Below are positions 5,933 through 11,931 of a stretch of DNA of 12,274 nucleotides, piece after piece. This DNA comes from JBBSDV01 sp038240335 (lineage in GTDB: Bacteria > Chloroflexota > Dehalococcoidia > DSTF01 > JACRBR01): contig JBBSDV010000096.1 in assembly GCA_038240335.1 (NCBI GenBank), positions 1-12,274 of the forward strand, given 5' to 3'. Positions within the stretch are counted from its first letter, which is position 1; each line of letters starts with the position of its first letter. Below the pieces are notes generated by a model. It was not told the origin of the DNA. It made no database searches and was given only the letters and a program-made list of their open reading frames with translations. A program made the translations under genes and the position numbers.

Positions 5933-7566
5933 GACCGACGCTCGCGGAGGTGGCGAAGCAACGCTTCGACGTGATCGTCATCGGCGGCGGCATCAACGGC
6001 GCCGGCATCGCGCGCGAAGCCACGCGGCACGGCTACAAGACGTTGCTCGTCGAGAAGCTCGATTTCGGTTCCGGCACGACATCTCGCGCGACGCGGCTGA
6101 TCCATGGCGGCCTGCGATATCTCGAACACGGCGAATTCGCGCTCGTGTACGAGTCGCTCGGCGAACGCGAAGCGCTCGTGCGCGAGGAGCCGCACCTCGT
6201 GCGGCCCCTGCGGCTGCTTGTGCCGGTCTATCGCGGCGATGCTCGTCCAGCCTGGATGGTGCGAATCGGGCTGCTGCTATACGACTTGCTGTCGTTTCGA
6301 AAATCGCTGCCGCGCAACCGCGCGATGCCGCTCGCTAAGCTCGCCGCCTACGAGCCGGCGCTCGAACGCGAAGGCCTGTCGGCCGCGTACACGATGTCCG
6401 ACGCACAGGTGGAGTTTCCGGAGCGGCTCGTGATCGAGGCTGTCCGCGAGATGACCGACCAGGGGGGCGTCGCCCTCAACCACACGGAAGCGGTTAAGCT
6501 CATCTCGCCCGGCGGCGTCCTGCACGGACTCATGGTGCGCGACGCGTACGGCGGCGAGAGCGCGCAGATCGATGCGAAGGTGGTCATCAATGCGGCGGGG
6601 CCGTGGGTCGATGGCGTGCTAGCGGGCAGCGACGCCGAGCGGCACGATCCGCTGATCGGCGGGACGAAGGGCAGCCATCTCGTCGTCGATTGGCCGGGCG
6701 GACCGACGCATCCAATCTTCGCCAGCGCCAAGAGCGACGGCCGGCCCTTCTTCATCCTGCCCTGGTACCGGTATACGCTCGTCGGCACGACGGATCTGCG
6801 CTGGGACGGAGATCCAGCGACAGCGCAGTGCACATCGGAGGAATTGCGCTACCTGCTCGATGAGGCTACACGGCTCTTCCCCTCGACGCCGCTGCGCCGC
6901 GACGACGTGCTGTACACGTATTGCGGTGTGCGGCCGCTCCCCTTCATGCCGTCCGGCACGCCCGAGAGCAAGATCCCACGGAGCCATTTCATCATCGATC
7001 AGGCGAAACGCGGCGGCCCAAACGGCCTGCTCAGCATCGTCGGCGGCAAGCTCACGACGTACCGCGCGTTGGCGCGGATGTCGATCAGCGTGATCGCCAA
7101 GCACGTATCGCCGAGCATCGCCGCGGGCGCTGATGTGCGGGAACCGGGAAGCGAGACCGCGGGATTGGTGACTGATGCGAGTAGCTGGACGCCATCGGGG
7201 GGTGCCGGGCGTGTGATCGAGGAGGATCCGTTTGTGTTGTATGGCGGGAGGGCGGGTGAGGTGCGGGCGCTGATCGCCGCCGGCCCAGCGCTCGGCGAAA
7301 GGATCTGCGAGCACAACCCCGAGATTCTCGCGCAAGTGGCCTACGCAGTCGAGCGCGAGCAGGCCATCACGCTCGCCGACGTCCTGCTTCGCCGTCTGCC
7401 CGTCGGCTGGAGCCGCTGCCACGCGCTCGATGGCGCCGCGCGCGCCGCTGCCGTAATGGCAGAGCGGCTGCTTTGGAGCGCTGACCGCATTCCCCGCGAG
7501 ATCGCTGCATACGAAGCAGAACTGCGCCGTACCCTCGTGCCGCTCGAGGCGATCGAAGGCGCGTGA
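5929..7566 (+). CDS. glpD: FAD-dependent glycerol-3-phosphate dehydrogenase
   Basis: Aerobic-type glycerol-3-phosphate dehydrogenase (EC 1.1.5.3), oxidising glycerol-3-phosphate to dihydroxyacetone phosphate and passing electrons from FAD to membrane quinone. Residues 13-26 hold the Rossmann loop (FDVIVIGGGINGAG), followed by GTTSRATRLIHGGLRYL. GGKLTTYRALA (372-382) matches the family's C-terminal signature GGKxx[GSTE]YRxxA, and a helical C-terminal domain follows (about 440-545). I start it at TTG 5929, which overlaps the glpK stop as TTGA and has GAGGA (5915-5919) 9 nt upstream; this gives 545 residues and a normal N-terminus. An upstream in-frame ATG would add a tail that merely reads through glpK. 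About 7189-7275, between the catalytic and C-terminal domains, codons end mostly in G or T rather than C. It has no membrane helix, as expected for a peripheral enzyme. Confidence 0.95.
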   Translation: MRPTLAEVAKQRFDVIVIGGGINGAGIAREATRHGYKTLLVEKLDFGSGTTSRATRLIHGGLRYLEHGEFALVYESLGEREALVREEPHLVRPLRLLVPVYRGDARPAWMVRIGLLLYDLLSFRKSLPRNRAMPLAKLAAYEPALEREGLSAAYTMSDAQVEFPERLVIEAVREMTDQGGVALNHTEAVKLISPGGVLHGLMVRDAYGGESAQIDAKVVINAAGPWVDGVLAGSDAERHDPLIGGTKGSHLVVDWPGGPTHPIFASAKSDGRPFFILPWYRYTLVGTTDLRWDGDPATAQCTSEELRYLLDEATRLFPSTPLRRDDVLYTYCGVRPLPFMPSGTPESKIPRSHFIIDQAKRGGPNGLLSIVGGKLTTYRALARMSISVIAKHVSPSIAAGADVREPGSETAGLVTDASSWTPSGGAGRVIEEDPFVLYGGRAGEVRALIAAGPALGERICEHNPEILAQVAYAVEREQAITLADVLLRRLPVGWSRCHALDGAARAAAVMAERLLWSADRIPREIAAYEAELRRTLVPLEAIEGA

Positions 7567-8033
7567 ACCTGTCGGTCGAGCTGCTTGGCAATCATCTCGA
7601 GCTTGTGCCGGTGGTCGCGCGTTGGCACTGGAACGAGTGGGGAGGCGAATATCCAGCTTCGTCGTTCGACGAATGGAGCGAGCAGCTGCAACGCAAAACG
7701 CGCACGGACGGTCTGCCGTGCAGTTGGATCGCCTTCGTCGACGGCGATCCCGTGGGATCAGTCGTTCTTGAGCTCGACGGCGTCGAACCGCAGCCCCACC
7801 TGAAGCCTGACCTCGCCGGTCTGTACGTCCTGCCCGCGTTCCGTAGCCGGGGCGTCGGCAGCGCACTCGTCCTCGCCTGCGAAGCCGGCGCGCGTGAGTT
7901 CGGCATCCGCGACATGTATTTGTACACAGAGCGAGCCGACACCCTCTACGAGCGTCTCGGTTGGACCACGATCGAGCGAACCCGCTTTCAAGGAGAGTCC
8001 GTCGCTGTCATGCAACGAGCGCTCGAGCTGTAA
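7563..8033 (+). CDS. GNAT-family N-acetyltransferase
   Basis: A 156-residue cytosolic acetyltransferase of the GNAT superfamily, transferring acetyl from acetyl-CoA to an amine of unknown identity. The acetyl-CoA pyrophosphate loop RSRGVGSALV (Arg94-x-x-Gly97-x-Gly99) follows the beta-strand motif LAGLYVLPAF. Further hallmarks are SWIAFVDGDPVGSVVLELDG before it and LYTERADTLYERLGW after it, the last being the usual C-terminal YExxGF-like element. The GTG start overlaps the glpD stop as GTGA, so it is coupled to glpD and belongs to the same transcript. No strong Shine-Dalgarno sequence is visible. Its presence in the glycerol operon does not reveal the substrate; modification of GlpK or GlpD, or of a small amine, are both speculative. 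The family call is strong, the function unknown. Confidence 0.87.
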   Translation: MNLSVELLGNHLELVPVVARWHWNEWGGEYPASSFDEWSEQLQRKTRTDGLPCSWIAFVDGDPVGSVVLELDGVEPQPHLKPDLAGLYVLPAFRSRGVGSALVLACEAGAREFGIRDMYLYTERADTLYERLGWTTIERTRFQGESVAVMQRALEL

Positions 8034-8116
8034 CCCAAAGACTATGCCTTCCGCGGCAATGTCCGTGTCATCGCGGGACATGGTGTGCATCTTCGAGGAG
8101 CCCGATACTGAGGGGC

Positions 8117-8806
8117 ATGAGGATCGGCATCGTCTCTGACATTCACTGCAACCATGCGGCGCTCCAGATCGCACTGGATGCGATGGAGGATGTCGACGAA
8201 TTGCTGTGCGCGGGCGATGCCGTCTATCAGTTTCGGTTCTCGAACGAAGTGATGCAGCTGCTCCGCGACCGCGGCGCGCGTTACGTGCTCGGCAATCACG
8301 AGGACGTTCTTCTCGGCCCCTATGGCGAGCATGCGCGCACGCTCGCTTCGGTACGGTCTGAGGAGCTGGCGTACATGGCCGCGCAGCCACGTCGCATTGA
8401 CTTGCAAGTTGGCGGCAAGGCGCTCGTGATGTTGCACGGCAGCCCGTGGGAACCGCACAACGAGTACATCTATCCCAATAGCGCAACGCTGAGCCGCTTT
8501 TACGAGATCGGCAGCGATTACGTCATCCTCGGTCACACGCACTACCAGATGGCGGAACGGATCGGCCGCACGCTCGTGATCAACCCGGGGTCGGTAGGCG
8601 AACCGCGCGACGCCCGCAACGGCTTTCAAGTCTCCTACGCGATCCTCGACACCGAGACGGACGAGGTGCGCTTCACGAACTTCGCCGATCCGACGCGCGC
8701 CGCCGTCGATCCCGCGATCATCCCCGGTGGCGCAGGCGATCGCGGCGGTGCACCAAGGAACGAGCCGTCGACGCCGAACCGAAACTTCTGGACGCCGGAG
8801 GTGTGA
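8117..8806 (+). CDS. YfcE-type metallophosphoesterase
   Basis: A 229-residue calcineurin-like phosphoesterase of the YfcE/MJ0936 group, which binds two divalent metals and hydrolyses phosphodiesters; the natural substrate is unknown. All metal-binding motifs are present in order: SDIHCN (Asp8, His10), AGDAV (Asp34), GNHED (Asn60, His61), LHGSP (His107) and GHTHYQM (His140, His142), then NPGSVGEPRD, a group hallmark. The last 35 or so residues are Pro/Gly-rich and look disordered. I chose ATG 8117 because SDIH then lies at the usual position next to the N-terminus; upstream in-frame sequence reads through the end of the acetyltransferase gene and is not family-like. The start is preceded by GAGGGG, rather close, and by a -10-like GATACT (8104-8109). 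The 83-nt gap after the GNAT gene makes co-transcription possible but unproven. Confidence 0.91.
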   Translation: MRIGIVSDIHCNHAALQIALDAMEDVDELLCAGDAVYQFRFSNEVMQLLRDRGARYVLGNHEDVLLGPYGEHARTLASVRSEELAYMAAQPRRIDLQVGGKALVMLHGSPWEPHNEYIYPNSATLSRFYEIGSDYVILGHTHYQMAERIGRTLVINPGSVGEPRDARNGFQVSYAILDTETDEVRFTNFADPTRAAVDPAIIPGGAGDRGGAPRNEPSTPNRNFWTPEV

Positions 8807-8823
8807 CGCGCGGGGTTGTCCGG

Positions 8824-8836
8824 CAGATGGCATCTG
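8824..8836. promoter_or_regulatory. 13-bp perfect palindrome between convergent genes
   Basis: CAGATGGCATCTG lies 17 nt after the phosphoesterase stop, in the 140-nt space between that gene and the MATE gene, which point towards each other. As RNA it gives a 5-bp stem with a GGC loop and no T-run, so it is a weak terminator at best or a protein site. The rest of the gap shows a stray AGGAGG near 8854 with no following start and a short direct repeat CGGCGAC near 8932. Confidence 0.2.
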
Positions 8837-8946
8837 TGGAAGTGTGGCACTAAGGAGGACGTCACACACAGCCAGCGCACGGGCACGCGGTTGAAGCTTG
8901 TTGGAGTTACGCTTTCTCACCCTCCGGCGACCGGCGACCAACACGC

Positions 8947-10320
8947 CTACACCCGCATGTGTTTCCACTTGCCCTGCATGAACCGCCGCGTCACCAGCAC
9001 CGCGCGCACCCAGTTCTCGATGACTGCGCCGAGCCAGGCGAACGGCGCGCCGAGGCCGAGACCGATGACGGTGAAGGCGGCGATCGGCACGCGCACGCCC
9101 CACGCGGTGACGGTGAACGTGCCGAGTACGAAGCGGACATCGCCAGCCCCGCGTAGCGCTCCGGACGTCGAGCTATGGATGCCCATCGCGGGTAGTGCGA
9201 AGGCGAACACGCGAAGCAGCGTCGCGCCCTTCGAAACGACAGCGGGATCGTCGACAAAGATGCGCACGATGTGCGGCGCGAACACGAATTGCAGGACGGC
9301 GAGGGTACAGAGCGTGAAGAAGGCAAATGCGCGGGTCCGCTTCGCCACGGCCTCTGCGACGTCTGGCATGCCGGCGCCGAGATAGCGGCCGACGAGTGCC
9401 GTCGATGCCGTCGCCAGCGCAAAGCCGGGCAGGATCGCGATCTCGAGCGAACGCAGCGCGAGCGAGTGCGCCGCAAGCTGCTGGGTGCCAAGGCGGGCGA
9501 CGATTCGCGTGTAGACCAGAAACGCCAGCATGAACTGCGCCTCCTCAAGCCCGACTGGCAGCCCGATGGACGCTAGACGGCGGAAGGAGTCGCGGCTGAC
9601 ACGCAACAGCCGTCGCGCGTTCATCCGTACCGGCGCCGCGCCGCTGGCCGCGAGAGCGAGTGCCAACACGCCGCCAACCGTGCTCGCCGTCGCGTAGCCG
9701 ATGCCGGACGCCAGCACGCCGAGATCGGCGAGGTCGCCGCTGATCAACAAGAATGTGACCGCGGCGTTGACGAGATTGACGATGATCAGGATGACCATCG
9801 GCATCCAGGTGTTGCCCATGCCGCGCAGGGACCCGGAGACGGCATAGAGCGCCATCAGCATCGGGAAGCCGAGCGAGCCGGCGCGTAGATAGTCGACGCC
9901 GAGCGGCACGACCTCAGGCTCGGCGCCCATCGCTCGCATCAGGAGCGGTGCCAGGGCGAACACGAACGCGGTGCAGATGAGGCCCCAGACGAGCGCGGCG
10001 ATCACCGCAGTATGCAGCCCGATCTGCACCCGCGTGCTATCGCCGGCGCCAATATCGCGCGCTACGACGGCGGTCGAGCCGACATCGACGGCGAGCGCGC
10101 CCGAAAGCGGGATCCAGAACAGGAGCGCGCCGATGCCCACAGCTGCCAGCCCATCGGCGCCGACGTAATGGCCGACGAGCGCCGCATCGACCGCGCTGAG
10201 CACCGAGATCGAGAGACGCTCGATGACGACTGGCCAGGCGAGCTTCAGGATCGTGCGCGAGATGTCGGGTACCGGCAACGAGCGCGTCGCGACGGGCAGC
10301 ACGTCAAGTTCCGCCGACAA
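8947..10320 (-). CDS. MATE-family multidrug/cation efflux transporter
   Basis: An inner-membrane antiporter of the MATE family (NorM/DinF-like), exporting organic cations or similar compounds in exchange for H+ or Na+. The 457 residues match the usual length and form about 12 hydrophobic segments in two homologous halves. The first half opens with AWPVVIERLSISVLSAVDAA then LVGHYVGADGLAAVGIG (about 28-66) and holds SLRGMGNTWMPM; the second holds GLPVGLEEAQFM, the helix LAAHSLALRSLEIAILPGFA and the parallel motif ALRGAGDVRFVL. The TTG start has a modest GAGG 5 nt upstream; the first 20 residues are a hydrophilic cytosolic tail. It lies 132 nt downstream of the peptidase gene on the same strand and may share its transcript. 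The substrate cannot be inferred. Confidence 0.93.
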   Translation of the reverse strand: MSAELDVLPVATRSLPVPDISRTILKLAWPVVIERLSISVLSAVDAALVGHYVGADGLAAVGIGALLFWIPLSGALAVDVGSTAVVARDIGAGDSTRVQIGLHTAVIAALVWGLICTAFVFALAPLLMRAMGAEPEVVPLGVDYLRAGSLGFPMLMALYAVSGSLRGMGNTWMPMVILIIVNLVNAAVTFLLISGDLADLGVLASGIGYATASTVGGVLALALAASGAAPVRMNARRLLRVSRDSFRRLASIGLPVGLEEAQFMLAFLVYTRIVARLGTQQLAAHSLALRSLEIAILPGFALATASTALVGRYLGAGMPDVAEAVAKRTRAFAFFTLCTLAVLQFVFAPHIVRIFVDDPAVVSKGATLLRVFAFALPAMGIHSSTSGALRGAGDVRFVLGTFTVTAWGVRVPIAAFTVIGLGLGAPFAWLGAVIENWVRAVLVTRRFMQGKWKHMRV

Positions 10321-10452
10321 GGGAGCCTCGAGTCGTTTTGAGGGTTGCGACGTCCGAGCGTTCAGCCTAGCACTTCCACACGGAGGCGCAGGCGGATTGA
10401 GGTTAGTCCACGCAGGTGAAACACCCGGGATCGAATCGCCAGAGGTACCGGT

Positions 10453-11556
10453 CTACGGGGAGGCCGCCGGCAAAGGCGTTGTACTTGGATCCGGCGTGTC
10501 GCTTCCGATCGCGCGGCGCGCGGCGATCGTGTTCGTCGTCAGTACGACGTCGGGCACCGTGGCGGACGGTACGGCCGGAGGGGGGGTGGCCGTCGCCGGT
10601 GCAGCCGTTGGCGGCAACGCGGTCGGCGGCGCCGGCGTCGGGGTATCCGTCGGCGGCGCCACGGTCGGCGGCTCCGGCGTGTCGGTCGGCGTCTCGGTCG
10701 GCGTGCGCGTCGGCCGCGGGGTCTTCGTCTCCGTCGGCCCCTCGGTCAGCTGCGATTCGACGAGCGGCAGCGGCGTCTCGGATGGCACAACGGTGTCCGT
10801 GGCGGTCTCCGTGGGCGTCGGCGCATCGACGTGCTCCGCCTCGATGATTGCCGGATCGGCCGGAGTGGCTATCGGGTTGAACTCACGAGGAACGCGGTAC
10901 GGCGTCAACTTAATCTTCTGCGGCTTGCCGCGGCCGTAGTTCCCCGACACGTAGGACGCGCCCGACTCGGGAACGCCGTCATCGCGCGGGATGTCGTCGA
11001 AGGCGATCGGCAGAGACTGCGTGAAGTACTGCACCGCATCACTGCGCTCGACCTGGAAGTGCAGGTGCGGCCCGGGGCCGCTGTCATTGTCGGAGCAGGT
11101 CAGGCCCGTCTCGCCCGAGATCGCCAGCGGCTCGCCCCGTGAAATCACTTGGCCGACCTTCACGTTCGCCGCGTTGTACGCCAGGTGTAGATAGAGTCCA
11201 GACGTACCATCTCCGTGGTCGACAACGATGTAGTTCGCGGCGGAGGAGAAGGAGTGGTCGCAACCACCGGAGTTGGAGTCGACGCGCACCTGCACGACCT
11301 TACCGCCGCGCGCGGCGACGACCGTCTCGTACGAAAGATCGAAGTCGAACGCGTAGGCCGCCTGTCCGTTGTGCGTGAACGACGTTTCTTCGCCCTGGGT
11401 CAGTGTGTGAATCTCGCCACCCGCCCACGGCAACACGTAGCCCGGAGGAGCGGGGAACGCCGGGGCTTCGCCACCGGAGGAAGGGATGTTAATCGCCGGC
11501 ACAATCGCGCCGAGGAACGTGAAAGTGAAGACGAAGGCCGAGGCGAGGAACGTCAA
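10453..11556 (-). CDS. Secreted M23 (LytM-like) metallopeptidase with Thr/Pro-rich tail
   Basis: A 367-residue exported protein. An N-terminal hydrophobic segment (FLASAFVFTFTFLGAIVPAI) should act as signal peptide or anchor. Residues about 55-175 form an M23 peptidase domain, a zinc endopeptidase fold usually acting on peptidoglycan: HNGQAAYAFDFD (His62, Asp71), GLYLHL (His124) and GPGPHLHFQV (His164, His166). The only two Cys, 99 and 154, lie in this domain and could form a disulfide. Residues 245-367 are a Thr/Pro-rich tail of TPT, TPE and TPA units, probably an extended glycosylated stalk, a style frequent in Chloroflexota. The start is TTG 11556 with AAAAGGG 7 nt upstream; the frame closes with a stop 30 bases further up and offers no other start. 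The domain set looks active, but the real target in an envelope that may lack ordinary peptidoglycan is uncertain. Confidence 0.92.
   Translation of the reverse strand: MTFLASAFVFTFTFLGAIVPAINIPSSGGEAPAFPAPPGYVLPWAGGEIHTLTQGEETSFTHNGQAAYAFDFDLSYETVVAARGGKVVQVRVDSNSGGCDHSFSSAANYIVVDHGDGTSGLYLHLAYNAANVKVGQVISRGEPLAISGETGLTCSDNDSGPGPHLHFQVERSDAVQYFTQSLPIAFDDIPRDDGVPESGASYVSGNYGRGKPQKIKLTPYRVPREFNPIATPADPAIIEAEHVDAPTPTETATDTVVPSETPLPLVESQLTEGPTETKTPRPTRTPTETPTDTPEPPTVAPPTDTPTPAPPTALPPTAAPATATPPPAVPSATVPDVVLTTNTIAARRAIGSDTPDPSTTPLPAASP
10540..10822 (-). repeat. Low-complexity coding repeat for the Thr/Pro tail
   Basis: On the minus strand this stretch is dominated by ACG/ACC (Thr), CCG/CCC (Pro) and GAG/GAC codons in irregular short units; on the plus strand it reads as repeated GTCGGCG-like words. 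Units vary in length and sequence, so it is degenerate microrepeat coding DNA and may be prone to length change. Confidence 0.6.
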
Positions 11557-11634
11557 ATCGGTACCCTTTTCGTGGCCGCAGCTTCAGGACTGTCCGAAGC
11601 GGGACTTAACCACTGTAACTGCCTCGGCGCCGCT

Positions 11635-11655
11635 TGTATACCGTAATGGCATACA
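11635..11655. promoter_or_regulatory. Inverted repeat TGTATAC-N7-GCATACA
   Basis: Arms match at six of seven positions around a 7-nt spacer. It lies about 80-100 bases upstream of the peptidase start on the minus strand and about 17 bases before the plus-strand TACGAT box, so a bound regulator could act on either side. The minus strand also reads TATACA here, a possible -10 for the peptidase gene, without a clear -35. Confidence 0.28.
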
Positions 11656-11671
11656 TGCGCCCCAAAAGTAG

Positions 11672-11677
11672 TACGAT
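11672..11677 (+). promoter_or_regulatory. Candidate -10 box (TACGAT), leaderless-type spacing
   Basis: TACGAT fits TANNNT and ends 7 nt before ATG 11685, the same geometry as before glpK and the helical-repeat gene. No obvious -35 hexamer is present. Confidence 0.28.
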
Positions 11678-11684
11678 CACGTCA

Positions 11685-11750
11685 ATGCTTGGTGGTCTTC
11701 CCGTACGGGTCTCGTTCGTTATGAAGACCCTCAGTGCCGGAGGAGACTGA
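11685..11750 (+). CDS. Possible 21-codon leader peptide
   Basis: A short frame from ATG 11685 to TGA 11748-11750, beginning MLGGLPVRVSF and ending TLSAGGD. It has no Shine-Dalgarno but follows a -10-like box at leaderless distance, and its stop codon overlaps the 5' arm of a small hairpin with a T-run. It is not enriched in a single amino acid, so a classic amino-acid attenuator is not indicated. It may be a chance frame. Confidence 0.2.
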   Translation: MLGGLPVRVSFVMKTLSAGGD

Positions 11751-11767
11751 CCTGATTTGGTCATTTT
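11748..11767 (+). terminator. Small hairpin followed by TTTT
   Basis: TGACC and GGTCA pair perfectly (5 bp) around a TGATTT loop and are followed directly by TTTT (11764-11767). It is the only hairpin in this window followed directly by a T-run, but the stem is short and AT-containing. It could be a weak terminator or attenuator for a transcript beginning near 11684. Confidence 0.3.
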
Positions 11768-11856
11768 CCGTTCGAACTGCGACCTTACTTCGTACAGCAT
11801 CGGCCGCGTCGACGCTTTCCACACCGCTCCATCTCGTGCGGCGCTCAATCCGGCTA

Positions 11857-11885
11857 TTGCATGCTGAGGAGCGGCATCCTACGCT
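11857..11885 (+). promoter_or_regulatory. Candidate promoter for the gene at 11932
   Basis: TTGCAT (11857-11862) and TACGCT (11880-11885) are separated by exactly 17 nt. Transcription would start near 11892, giving a leader of about 40 nt that contains the Shine-Dalgarno sequence of the next gene. Confidence 0.35.
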
Positions 11886-11931
11886 CGAGCAGCAGGATCA
11901 CGAGATGCTATCACGCAAGAGGACATAGATC

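Larger units (their letters stand above)
11557..11931. other. Divergent intergenic region with lower GC
   Basis: 375 bases between the minus-strand peptidase and the plus-strand gene at 11932. Base composition and third-codon positions of all frames here are less G/C-biased than in the genes, so I treat it as non-coding apart from a possible 21-codon peptide. It holds an inverted repeat (11635-11655), a -10-like TACGAT (11672), a small hairpin with a T-run (11748-11767) and a plausible promoter (11857-11885). An open frame at 11734-11928 and an antisense one at 11606-11848 have weak codon bias and no good ribosome-binding site. Confidence 0.6.

Noticed and set aside
4996..6195. Long open frame (399 codons) on the minus strand opposite glpK/glpD
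   Set aside because: It lies antisense to secure glpK and glpD coding sequence, its translation is a low-complexity Arg/Ala/Ser/Pro mix with no domain, and long antisense frames are expected in GC-rich genes.
6619..7866. Long open frame (415 codons) on the minus strand opposite glpD and the GNAT gene
   Set aside because: Same reasoning: it is antisense to two recognised genes, very Arg-rich, and has no motif.
7961..8116. Longer N-terminus for the metallophosphoesterase from an upstream in-frame ATG
   Set aside because: The extension overlaps the end of the GNAT gene, is Cys/Arg/Ser-rich and unlike the family; SDIH belongs close to the N-terminus, which favours ATG 8117.
10415..10445. tRNA-like T-arm sequence (CCCGGGATCGAATCGCC)
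   Set aside because: The flanks do not pair into a T-stem on either strand and no acceptor, D or anticodon arm can be drawn.
10540..10830. Repeated GTCGGCG-like words considered as a CRISPR or intergenic tandem array
   Set aside because: Units are irregular in length and sequence, have no constant repeat/spacer structure, and are explained by the Thr/Pro-rich coding tail.
10223..10939. Gly/Val/Ser-rich plus-strand frame resembling a repetitive surface protein
   Set aside because: It is the complement of the Thr/Pro codon repeats of the M23 tail; the minus-strand protein has real peptidase motifs, so this repeat is a shadow.
11606..11848. 80-codon minus-strand frame in the divergent intergenic region
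   Set aside because: Weak third-position G/C bias, a TTG start without Shine-Dalgarno, and overlap with promoter-like elements.
11734..11928. 64-codon plus-strand frame ending 3 nt before the gene at 11932
   Set aside because: Weak codon bias, no ribosome-binding site at its GTG, and it spans the likely promoter of the next gene. Its closeness to 11932 was tempting but not enough.
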